Part shown: piece after piece, positions 1-6,488 of the stretch
Position numbering within the stretch: position 1 is the first letter of the stretch
Layout: every line of letters begins with the position of its first letter
NCBI GenBank assembly: GCA_007121115.1
Contig: SKMI01000164.1
Span: 1 to 33,146 of the forward strand
Source: Paracoccaceae bacterium
GTDB taxonomy: Bacteria; Pseudomonadota; Alphaproteobacteria; Rhodobacterales; Rhodobacteraceae
Direction: 5' to 3'
Length of the DNA: 33,146 nt
Notes under the pieces: model-generated
The model's database searches: none
What the model was told of the DNA's origin: nothing
The model's input: only the letters and a program-made list of their open reading frames with translations
Program-made: the position numbers and the translations under genes

Positions 1-72
1 GAGATCGGCGCGTCCGAAATCGCCCGCGCCATGACCCGGCACAAGGAGCCCTGGGAGCGCCCCGGCACCTGA
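1..72 (+). CDS. 3' end of an unidentified gene (partial)
   Basis: The window opens inside a plus-strand reading frame that ends at a TGA at 70-72. The visible 23 residues end in EIARAMTRHKEPWERPGT. I do not recognise the family. Coding is supported by third positions that are G or C in 22 of 23 codons, typical of real genes in this genome. It converges on terL, and the 115 bases between the two stops hold a G-rich tract. A chance open frame of this length is possible in GC-rich DNA, so this is a moderate call. Confidence 0.5.
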   Translation, partial: EIGASEIARAMTRHKEPWERPGT

Positions 73-107
73 AGGCCCCGCCCCGGCGGCATGCGGGGGC
101 AGCGCCC

Positions 108-135
108 GGGAGGGGTGTGGGGGTGGGTGGGTGGG
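108..135 (+). other. G-run tract with G-quadruplex potential
   Basis: Six runs of three to five guanines lie within 28 bases, separated by one to three bases (GGG-A-GGGG-TGT-GGGGG-T-GGG-T-GGG-T-GGG). Short loops like these are the classic pattern for a stable parallel G-quadruplex. The tract sits between the ends of two convergent genes, so it would be G-rich in read-through RNA from the left-hand gene and C-rich in terL read-through RNA. Function is unknown. Confidence 0.6.
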
Positions 136-187
136 CGATACCCTGAGCGGGCGCTCTTCTCGTAAATGAAAGCCTTTGCGCCCCGGA

Positions 188-1615
188 TCAGAGGCTCCGC
201 AACCCCGGCCGCATCTGCTTGCGCGCGGGCGCTATCATCAGCTCATGCAACGCCCAGACAAGCGCGTCCACCCGGTCGGGGCTGCCGCGCCCGGTGAAGC
301 CCTGCGCGGTCATCAGCGCCATCTGATCCTCCAGCGCGCCCAGCCGATCCGTATGGAACACCCGGCCCTGTTCATAGAGCGCCGCGACCGGCTCGGCTCT
401 CAGCCCCTTGCCCTGACGCGCGTGCAGTGCCCGGAACGGCACCAGCGGATTGAGGCTGCGCAGCACCTCGGCCACCATGTCGCCGCCCTGGTTGACCTCG
501 GCCACCACCCGGTCCGCGCTGTGGCGGCGCGCGGCGGCCAGCGCGGCCTCGGCCCAGTGGCCGGGCGAGGTGGCGCGCAGACTCGCATCCTCCAGCACCC
601 AGGCGCGCCAGTCCTGCACCGGGCCGCGCGTCACCGCCCCCGCCACCACGATCCCGCACAGGTCCGAGTTCCGTCCCGAGGACACCGCCGGGTCCACCGC
701 CACCACCACCCGGTCCAGCGGCGGCATCGTATCCGCTCGCACGCGCGCCAGCACGGCGGCGGGCCAGAGCGTGCCCTCGGCATCGTCCAGCAGCACCCCG
801 TCCAGTTCCTGCCGCTCCTCGCGCGTGCCCGCATAGCGCGCCCGCACCTCGGCCAGGAAGGAGGGCGCGAGGAAGGCACGGTTCGCCTCGGTCGGCGCAT
901 GGGTGGTGATGGTGGAGGGCGCGGCCAAGAGCCGCTTCAGCGCGGGCTGGTTGCGCGGCGTGGTGGTGACGATGGCGCGCGGATCGGCCCCCAGCCGCAG
1001 CGCGAATTGCAGCATGTCCCATGTCGCTTCGGCATTCGGCCATTTGGCCAGTTCGTCCGCCCAGGCGGCATCGAACTGCGGGCCGCGCAGGGCGTCCGGG
1101 TCGTTGGCGGAAAACGCGGTGGCGGTGGCGCCGTTGGGCCAGATCAGGCGGCGGCGCGTGGCTTCCCACCTTGGCCGCCGGTCCGGGGGTGAGCAGGCGA
1201 GGATGCCGCTGTCGCCGAAGATCATCACCTCGCGCACCTGGTCATAGGTTTCGCCCACCAGCGCCACGCGGCGCGCCGCGGCGCGGTCCAGCGGGCGCGG
1301 GCCTTCGACCTGCGCGCGCACCCATTCGGCGCCCGCCCGGGTCTTGCCCGCCCCGCGCCCGCCCAGCGCCACCCATGTGCGCCAGTCGCCGGGGGGCGGC
1401 AACTGGTGCGGCTGCGCCCAGAAGTCGAACAGCCATGGCAGGGACGCCAGCGCGTTGTCGCTCAACCCGTCCAGGAACTCATGCACCACCGCCTGCGGCG
1501 CGGAGGCAAGCCAGCCTGCGCCCGATCTCGTCGCGGGCGGCAGCAAGGTCGAGCTTGGCCCCGCCCCCGGCATCGTCATTTCCGCCGAGGGCGCGGATGC
1601 GTCTGCGTTCTTCAT
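188..1615 (-). CDS. terL: GTA/phage terminase large subunit (TerL)
   Basis: DNA-packaging motor subunit: an ATPase that drives DNA into a capsid and a nuclease that cuts it. Numbering from the first ATG, a Walker A motif GGRGAGKT lies at about 85-92 and a Walker B-like AAWADE at about 183-188. The C-terminal half has RNase H-fold nuclease acidic positions in VAVDPAVSSG (about 306-314), VAEVNQGGD and SPDRVDAL (about 445-452). The sequence around the P-loop is of the kind encoded by ORFg2 of Rhodobacter-type gene transfer agents. The first ATG at 1615 would overlap terS by 137 bases; a GTG at 1486 that just overlaps the terS stop is a more natural coupled start and still precedes the conserved domain. 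The expected next gene, the portal, is absent: only about 115 bases separate the terL stop from a convergent gene end. Confidence 0.9.
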   Translation of the reverse strand: MKNADASAPSAEMTMPGAGPSSTLLPPATRSGAGWLASAPQAVVHEFLDGLSDNALASLPWLFDFWAQPHQLPPPGDWRTWVALGGRGAGKTRAGAEWVRAQVEGPRPLDRAAARRVALVGETYDQVREVMIFGDSGILACSPPDRRPRWEATRRRLIWPNGATATAFSANDPDALRGPQFDAAWADELAKWPNAEATWDMLQFALRLGADPRAIVTTTPRNQPALKRLLAAPSTITTHAPTEANRAFLAPSFLAEVRARYAGTREERQELDGVLLDDAEGTLWPAAVLARVRADTMPPLDRVVVAVDPAVSSGRNSDLCGIVVAGAVTRGPVQDWRAWVLEDASLRATSPGHWAEAALAAARRHSADRVVAEVNQGGDMVAEVLRSLNPLVPFRALHARQGKGLRAEPVAALYEQGRVFHTDRLGALEDQMALMTAQGFTGRGSPDRVDALVWALHELMIAPARKQMRPGLRSL

Positions 1616-1808
1616 AGATGTTCTCCAATGCCTTGCGCAAAAGGCGCGTCTCGTCCATCACCTCGCGCGCGGCGCGCGCAGGGTCCTGTTCCAGCTCGCG
1701 GAGCACCTGATTGATCCGCGTCATCGCGCGCTCGAACTGCTCGGCGGCGATTGCGGCCGGTCCCGTCAGACCCGCCGTCCCCGGTTGCGGGGTGTCTTCG
1801 TTGCTCAA
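1479..1808 (-). CDS. terS: GTA small terminase-like protein (gp1/TerS)
   Basis: Protein of 109 residues directly upstream of terL, overlapping its N-terminal coding region. It is mostly helical, with a central charged stretch (FERAMTRINQVLRELEQDPARAAREVMDETRLLRKALENIYEERRRIRAL) likely to form a coiled coil. The position, size and helical character match ORFg1 of the Rhodobacter capsulatus GTA, which is known to act as the small terminase that selects DNA for packaging. The start codon is TTG (1806-1808), with a GAGGGA-like ribosome-binding sequence about ten bases upstream. The gene ends in GCATGA, which overlaps a candidate GTG start of terL, so the two are probably translationally coupled. 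Identity rests on context as much as sequence. Confidence 0.75.
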   Translation of the reverse strand: MSNEDTPQPGTAGLTGPAAIAAEQFERAMTRINQVLRELEQDPARAAREVMDETRLLRKALENIYEERRRIRALGGNDDAGGGAKLDLAAARDEIGRRLACLRAAGGGA

Positions 1809-1964
1809 TGATTGCCCGTCCCTCGATTCTCCGGCGGCCAGATCGGGGCGCAGGTCTGCCGCTGTGCCACCTGCTGTGCCGCCGTCGCCTGCGCCTCCAA
1901 TCCAACCGGATGCGCAACAGGGCTAGCCGAGCCCGGTTAAAACGGCCTTGGAAGGGCGCGCGCC

Positions 1965-3362
1965 TCAGCGGGTGATCGCGTAGGGCAGGACGCCGCGGCG
2001 ATTGTGGTCGATCCGCAATTGCCGCTCCAGCGGCGGGACCGAACGCTGGTGGCAATCGGGACGTTCGCAAATGCGGCAGGAAATGCCGATGGGTTCAAAC
2101 GCCTGCGGGCGCGACAGGTCCATGTCATCGGCATAGACCAGCGACCCCGCCCAGCCGATTTCACATCCCAGCCCGATGGCATAGCGCCGCACCGGCGCGC
2201 GAAAGGCGCCGCCCGGCTTGGTCACGGCGCGGGCGAGGCAGAAGTAGCGCACCCCGTCCGGGGTCTCGGCCAGTTGCCGCAGGAACCGGCCAGGGGTTTC
2301 GAACGCGCGGTGCACGTTCCAGAGCGGACAGGCCCCGCCGAAACGGGCAAATTGCAGCCGCGTGGCCGAATGGCGCTTGGTGATGGTCCCGGCCTGATCC
2401 ACGCGGACAAAGAAGAACGGCACCCCCTTGGCGCCGGGCCGCTGCATCGTGGACAGCCGATGCGCCACCTGTTCGATGGAGGCGCCGAAGCGGTCGGACA
2501 ATTGCTCCAGGTCGTGCCTTGTGTCCTGCGCGGCCTCCAGGAACGCGCCATAAGGCATCAGCGCCGCCCCGGCGAAGTAATTGGCCAGCCCTACCTTGGC
2601 GATCTCGCGCGCGGCATCGCTCTGGAAGCGGGCCAGATCCAGCGTCGCCTCCAGCAGGTCGGCCTGGGCGATCAGCGCCAATTGGTGCAGAAGCTGGAAG
2701 CGCTGGGTGGGCCGGGCCGCGCGCGCCGAAAGCTGCACCTCGGCCCGCGCGGGATCGAAGCTGCGCAGGGGGGCTTCGTCGCCGGTGCGGACCGTCACCC
2801 CCAGCGCGGCCAACCGCTCCGCCGCGCGGTCGAGGATATCGCCGCGCCCTTCACCGGCGAAGCGCTCGGCGGCACGGTCCACGGCGTCGATGTAATTGTC
2901 GCAATAGTGGAAGAAATCGCGCACCTCCTCCCAGGGCGACGCGCGCAGCGGTGAGGCTTCATGGCCCAACGCCTCGTCGAGCGAGGCGAGGCGTTCGTGC
3001 CCCTCGCGATACGCGCGGTGCAGGTCCAGGAAGGCGCGCGCAAAGCCGGGCGCGTTGGCCGCCACCAGCCGCAAGTCGGGCAGCGCGGGCATCGCGGCGG
3101 CAAAGACCGGATCGGCAAAGGCCTCGCGCAGGTCGCTGACCAGCCGCTCGCTGTCGCCCGCCGAAAGCTCGGTCACGTCCATGCCGAACTCGCGCGCCAG
3201 CGCCACCACCACGGCGGTGGAGAGCGGGCGGTTGTTGTTTTCCATCTGGTTCAGATAGGGCAGGGAAATGCCCAGCCGGGCGGCGAATTCCTTTTGCGTC
3301 AGCGCCAGTTGCGTGCGCGTCTCGCGCAGCTTGGCCCCGGCGTAGAGCTTCTTGGGCGGCAT
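1965..3362 (-). CDS. ScfR-family (PccR/RamB-like) acyl-CoA-responsive transcriptional regulator
   Basis: Protein of 465 residues with an N-terminal XRE-type helix-turn-helix (about 8-62: LRETRTQLALTQKEFAARLGISLPYLNQMENNNRPLS). A long central region of the kind found with ImmA/IrrE-like and DUF2083 domains follows, and the C-terminus carries a cysteine cluster, CRICERPDC. This architecture defines the short-chain fatty acyl-CoA regulators: RamB in actinobacteria and PccR in Rhodobacter sphaeroides, which controls propionyl-CoA carboxylase and binds TTTGCAAA motifs. A perfect TTTGCAAA lies 38 bases upstream of the start, suggesting autoregulation. No pcc, glyoxylate or ethylmalonyl-CoA pathway genes are adjacent, so which family member this is, and its target, cannot be decided here. 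The start is supported by homology of the first residues (KLYAGAKLRETR). Confidence 0.88.
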   Translation of the reverse strand: MPPKKLYAGAKLRETRTQLALTQKEFAARLGISLPYLNQMENNNRPLSTAVVVALAREFGMDVTELSAGDSERLVSDLREAFADPVFAAAMPALPDLRLVAANAPGFARAFLDLHRAYREGHERLASLDEALGHEASPLRASPWEEVRDFFHYCDNYIDAVDRAAERFAGEGRGDILDRAAERLAALGVTVRTGDEAPLRSFDPARAEVQLSARAARPTQRFQLLHQLALIAQADLLEATLDLARFQSDAAREIAKVGLANYFAGAALMPYGAFLEAAQDTRHDLEQLSDRFGASIEQVAHRLSTMQRPGAKGVPFFFVRVDQAGTITKRHSATRLQFARFGGACPLWNVHRAFETPGRFLRQLAETPDGVRYFCLARAVTKPGGAFRAPVRRYAIGLGCEIGWAGSLVYADDMDLSRPQAFEPIGISCRICERPDCHQRSVPPLERQLRIDHNRRGVLPYAITR

Positions 3363-3377
3363 GACATCGGCCCCCGG

Positions 3378-3407
3378 TTTGAAAACACGGCCCAGTGAGT
3401 TTGCAAA
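3378..3407 (-). promoter_or_regulatory. Candidate ScfR operator (TTTGAAAA ... TTTGCAAA)
   Basis: The 60-base gap upstream of the ScfR-family gene contains a perfect TTTGCAAA (3400-3407), inside the 10-bp palindrome GTTTGCAAAC, and a one-mismatch copy TTTGAAAA (3378-3385). The gap between copies is 14 bases. The site reported for R. sphaeroides PccR is TTTGCAAA-N4-TTTGCAAA, so the spacing here is exactly ten bases (one helical turn) larger. Location directly before the regulator gene suggests self-control; this is inference. Confidence 0.55.
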
Positions 3408-3422
3408 CCGCGCGCGGACCCG

Positions 3423-4664
3423 TCAAGCGCCGATGAGCCTCCGCCGCCGCATTGTGTAACCAATGGATGCCACCGACAGCGACGAGGTTGCCAGCAAGAG
3501 CCACAGCAGCGGCGCGGCCCCGGTGTCCGGCGTCAGCAGCGCGCCCGCCAGTGCCGAAAGCGCCGCGCCGCCGCCGATCAGGATCGCCCCGCCGATGCCA
3601 CTCGCGGTCCCGGCCAGATGCGGGCGCACCGACATCATCCCCGAGGTGGCGCTGGGCAGCACCATGCCGTTGCCGACTCCGACGAAGATGAAGAAGCCGA
3701 AGAATACCGCGGGCACCTGCGCCCCGGCGGTGAAGAAGGCGATCATCATGCCCACCCCGGCCAGGCAGATCAGACACCCCCAGAGCACCATCCGGTCCAC
3801 GCCCACCCGCGCCGCGTAGCGCCCGGACAGGAAGTTGCCGAGCGCATAGCCAACCGCAGGCGCGCCGAAATAGATCCCCAGCACCGCGGGCGAGAGGCCG
3901 AACACCTCGGACCCCACGAAGGGCGCACCGCCCAGATAGGCAAAGAAAGAGCCCGAGGCCAGCATCGCCGTGGTGCAATAGCCCCAGAACCGGCGCGAGG
4001 TCATCAGTTCCGGCAGGTCGGCGAAGGTGCTGCGCAGCCCGCCCTTGCCCGGCGCCTTGGTCTCGCCCAGGTCGGCCCAGGTCAGGGCCAGGATGCCGAT
4101 CCCGGCCAGCAGCATCAGCGCGAAACTGCCGCGCCAGCCGAAGACCTCATCCAACAGCCCGCCGACGGCCGGGGCGATCATCGGCACCAGCGCCATCCCC
4201 ATCGTCACATAGCCGATGCGCGATGCTGCCGCGGCCTCGTCCAGCACATCGCGGATGGCGGCGCGGCTGAGCACGATGGTCGAGACCACCACCGCCTGCA
4301 GCATCCGGAAGAACAGGAACACCGTGACGCTGGTGGCGAGCAGCGTGCCTGCCGTCGCGATGATGAACCCCGCCAGCGACCACAGCAGCACCGGACGCCG
4401 CCCGAACCGGTCCGAGATCGGCCCGATGAACACCTGCAACACCGCGTTCACCGCCAGGTAGAGCGACACCGAAAGCTGCATCACCCGGTAATCGGTGTCG
4501 AAATAGGCCGCCATCGACGGCAGCGACGGCAGGAACATGTTCATCGCCAGCGCCGCGAGACCCGCCAGCAACACGAGTGTCAGGACATGCGGCGGGGTGG
4601 TTCGGTCAAGGAAGCGGGTCTGCACCGCACCCGCGGTGCTGACCGTCGCGTCGGTCGATGCCAT
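3423..4664 (-). CDS. Bcr/CflA-family multidrug efflux MFS transporter
   Basis: Inner-membrane drug:proton antiporter of 413 residues with about twelve hydrophobic segments, the usual size for the family. The N-terminus begins TM1 with LTLVLLAGLAALAMNMFLPSLPSMAAYF, typical of the Bcr/CflA group. The MFS signature loop between TM2 and TM3 is present as GPISDRFGRRPVLLW. The gene is transcribed divergently from an HpaR-type MarR regulator, with palindromes in the shared control region, so MarR-controlled expression of an efflux pump is likely. Substrate cannot be read from sequence. The ATG at 4664 is used; the transporter precedes the ScfR-family gene on the same strand with a 60-base gap that carries its own regulatory site, so the two are probably separate units. 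Confidence 0.88.
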   Translation of the reverse strand: MASTDATVSTAGAVQTRFLDRTTPPHVLTLVLLAGLAALAMNMFLPSLPSMAAYFDTDYRVMQLSVSLYLAVNAVLQVFIGPISDRFGRRPVLLWSLAGFIIATAGTLLATSVTVFLFFRMLQAVVVSTIVLSRAAIRDVLDEAAAASRIGYVTMGMALVPMIAPAVGGLLDEVFGWRGSFALMLLAGIGILALTWADLGETKAPGKGGLRSTFADLPELMTSRRFWGYCTTAMLASGSFFAYLGGAPFVGSEVFGLSPAVLGIYFGAPAVGYALGNFLSGRYAARVGVDRMVLWGCLICLAGVGMMIAFFTAGAQVPAVFFGFFIFVGVGNGMVLPSATSGMMSVRPHLAGTASGIGGAILIGGGAALSALAGALLTPDTGAAPLLWLLLATSSLSVASIGYTMRRRRLIGA

Positions 4665-4704
4665 GGGAAAACGTCCATTGGGCTGAGAAGGTCAGGTTAT
4701 TTCA

Positions 4705-4729
4705 CAAGTGTAATTCACTTGGCGCCAAG
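4705..4729. promoter_or_regulatory. Overlapping palindromes in the MFS/MarR divergent promoter region
   Basis: Two perfect inverted repeats overlap: CAAGTG-TAATT-CACTTG (4705-4721) and CTTGGCGCCAAG (4718-4729). They lie 41-65 bases upstream of the transporter start, around a possible minus-strand promoter (TTGGCG, 18 bases, TGAAAT). MarR proteins bind palindromes of roughly this size in shared intergenic regions, so one or both are good candidates for the operator of the neighbouring regulator. Confidence 0.5.
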
Positions 4730-4810
4730 GTCCAACCCGATTTCGCGCCTGAAGTTAAGGCAGGGTGTCCCGGATTGCGCGCCACGGCGAATGCGCGCAG
4801 ACACTTCCGT

Positions 4811-4839
4811 TTGAAACCAATGCGGCTGGCTGCTAGTGT
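4811..4839 (+). promoter_or_regulatory. Candidate promoter of the marR-type gene
   Basis: TTGAAA (4811-4816) and TAGTGT (4834-4839) are separated by 17 bases, a plausible sigma-70-type pair. The position decides the gene start: the ORF-track ATG-like start at 4836 would lie inside the -10 element, whereas the ATG at 4866 lies about 20 bases downstream of the expected transcript start. Confidence 0.45.
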
Positions 4840-4865
4840 ACACGCGCACAAAAACGGGTCGACGG

Positions 4866-5336
4866 ATGACAGACAGCGCAAAACGCCGCCCCAAGCGCCG
4901 GTTCGACCAGTCCCTGCCCATTGCGCTGCTGCGCGCCCGCGAGGCCAGCACCCGGCTGCTCAAGCCCCATATCGACCGCTACGACCTGACCATGCCGCAA
5001 TGGCGGGTGATCCGCGCGCTGGCCGAAGGCGGGCCACTGGACGCCAAGACCGTGGCGGAATGCTGCGTCATCCTGCCGCCGTCGCTGACACGGATCTTTC
5101 GCGCCCTGACGCAGCGCGGCCTGACCCGGACGGTCGAGTCCGAGGACGCGCGGCGGCACATGCTGGAGCTCACCGACGAGGGCCGCGTAGTGTTCGAGAA
5201 GGTGATCCAGTCTTCGGAAGGCACCTATGCCGAGCTTGAGGCTGCTTTCGGGCAGGCACGCATGAAGACGTTGCTCGACCTGCTGAACGGGCTTCGCGAC
5301 ACCATCAACACGATGCCTGGTCAACGGCGCGACTGA
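4866..5336 (+). CDS. MarR-family regulator, HpaR-like
   Basis: Winged-helix regulator of 156 residues. The N-terminus (FDQSLPIALLRAREASTRLLKPH) and the following LTMPQWRVIRALAEGGPLDAKTVAECCVILPPSLTRIFRALTQRGLTRTVES are characteristic of the HpaR branch, which in other bacteria controls homoprotocatechuate degradation genes. The recognition helix lies around PPSLTRIFRALTQRG and the wing around ESEDARRHMLELTDEG. Here the partner is an MFS efflux gene rather than catabolic genes, so the effector is probably an aromatic or a drug exported by that pump. The start at 4866 is preferred over the in-frame start at 4836 because the latter falls in the apparent promoter. Confidence 0.85.
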   Translation: MTDSAKRRPKRRFDQSLPIALLRAREASTRLLKPHIDRYDLTMPQWRVIRALAEGGPLDAKTVAECCVILPPSLTRIFRALTQRGLTRTVESEDARRHMLELTDEGRVVFEKVIQSSEGTYAELEAAFGQARMKTLLDLLNGLRDTINTMPGQRRD

Positions 5337-5339
5337 CGG

Positions 5340-5393
5340 GGCACCATCCGACCCCGCTGCGGTCAGCGGGGCGGCGACCCTCGGATTGGTGCC
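5340..5393. terminator. Two-level hairpin between convergent marR-type gene and nadK
   Basis: An inner perfect hairpin CCCCGCTG-CGGT-CAGCGGGG (5352-5371) is nested inside an outer stem in which GGCACCATCCGA (5340-5351) pairs with TCGGATTGGTGCC (5381-5393) with one bulged base. It begins four bases after the regulator's stop. There is no T-run, so it may be a bidirectional transcript end or a structural repeat. Confidence 0.5.
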
Positions 5394-5463
5394 GCGTGGA
5401 GCCAGAAAAGCGCCCGCTCGGCGGATCGCCCGCCCACCCTCCCCGACCCGCCTCGCGGGCGCT

Positions 5464-5483
5464 ACCCCTGCTGACGCAGGGGT
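5464..5483. repeat. Hairpin with TGAC loop (ACCCCTGC-TGAC-GCAGGGGT)
   Basis: Perfect 8-bp arms close a four-base TGAC loop, in the gap between the convergent marR-type gene and nadK. Two other intergenic hairpins in the window have the same geometry and the same loop (or its complement GTCA), at 8133-8152 and 30790-30809. It may help end the nadK transcript, whose stop lies 49 bases away. Confidence 0.55.
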
Positions 5484-5531
5484 CGGGACACACCGCGCGC
5501 CCCGGATCCCGATCGACGATCGAGGGCGCGT

Positions 5532-6299
5532 TCAGCTGAACTGTTCGCGCATCAGTCGCTCATCCAACCCGTGACCCGGATCGAACAGTAGCCGATGCGT
5601 GATGCTGCGTTCGGCGCGGATTTCCACCTGCACCACGTCGCGCACCGAGCGACTGTCGGCATCAGCCATCACCGGGCGCTTGTGGGGGGACAGGACCTCG
5701 AACCGGACGGTGGCGTCCATGGGCACCAGCGCCCCCCGCCAGCGCCGGGGCCGGAACGCCGCCACCGGGGTCAGCGCCATCACGTCGGCGCCCATGGGCA
5801 GGATCGGTCCGTGCGCCGAATAGTTGTAGGCGGTGGACCCGGCGGGCGTGGCCACCAGAGCCCCGTCAGCGACCAGTTCTGCCATCCGCAGCATGTCATC
5901 CACGAAAATGCGCAGCTTGGCGGCCTGCGGCCCCTCGCGCAGCAGCGACACCTCGTTGATCGCCAACGCTTCCATCACCTCGCCCGAGACGCGGGTGGCG
6001 CGCATGTGCAAGGGGTTGATCCGCGCCTCCTCGGCTGCTGCGATCCGCTCGGCCAGGCCCTCGTCGGCATAGGCGTTCATCAGGAACCCCACGGTGCCGC
6101 GGTTCATGCCATAGACCGGCGCGCGCAGGTGTTCCGTGGCGTGCAGCGTCTGCAACATGAACCCGTCTCCGCCCAGCGCGACGATCACCTCGGCCTCGTC
6201 GACATTCACTTCGCCGTGGCGGGCCACCAGTTCCGCGCGGGCCGCCTGCGCCTGTTCCATCGAACTGGCGAGAAACGCGATTTTCTTGTATCCGGCCAT
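5532..6299 (-). CDS. nadK: NAD kinase
   Basis: Phosphorylates NAD to NADP in the cytosol, the only route to NADP in most bacteria. The 255-residue protein has the GGDG motif of the ATP/NAD-kinase fold at about 43-46 (VALGGDGFML), the second conserved motif as AINEVSLLRE, and the glycine-rich segment TPAGSTAYNYSAHGPI. The ORF track starts at 6335, but the ATG at 6299 is preferred: AGGAGG lies seven bases before it and the first residues (MAGYKKIAFLAS) match the family start. It is divergent from asnB, with a 189-base gap. Confidence 0.95.
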   Translation of the reverse strand: MAGYKKIAFLASSMEQAQAARAELVARHGEVNVDEAEVIVALGGDGFMLQTLHATEHLRAPVYGMNRGTVGFLMNAYADEGLAERIAAAEEARINPLHMRATRVSGEVMEALAINEVSLLREGPQAAKLRIFVDDMLRMAELVADGALVATPAGSTAYNYSAHGPILPMGADVMALTPVAAFRPRRWRGALVPMDATVRFEVLSPHKRPVMADADSRSVRDVVQVEIRAERSITHRLLFDPGHGLDERLMREQFS

Positions 6300-6488
6300 G
6301 CGCCCTCCTGCCCCTTGGCGCAGTCTTGACGGCAAGGCGCAGCGAACTCAAGGCCCGGAAAGGTGCGATGTCGGGTTGCAGACTGCGCGGGGGACCCTAA
6401 GATACCAGCTGACCGGGTGCGGCCAACCCGCGGCTGCCGCCATCCGGACCCTGACATCCCGCCCGCGGGAGAAAGCGTTTCCACCCTC

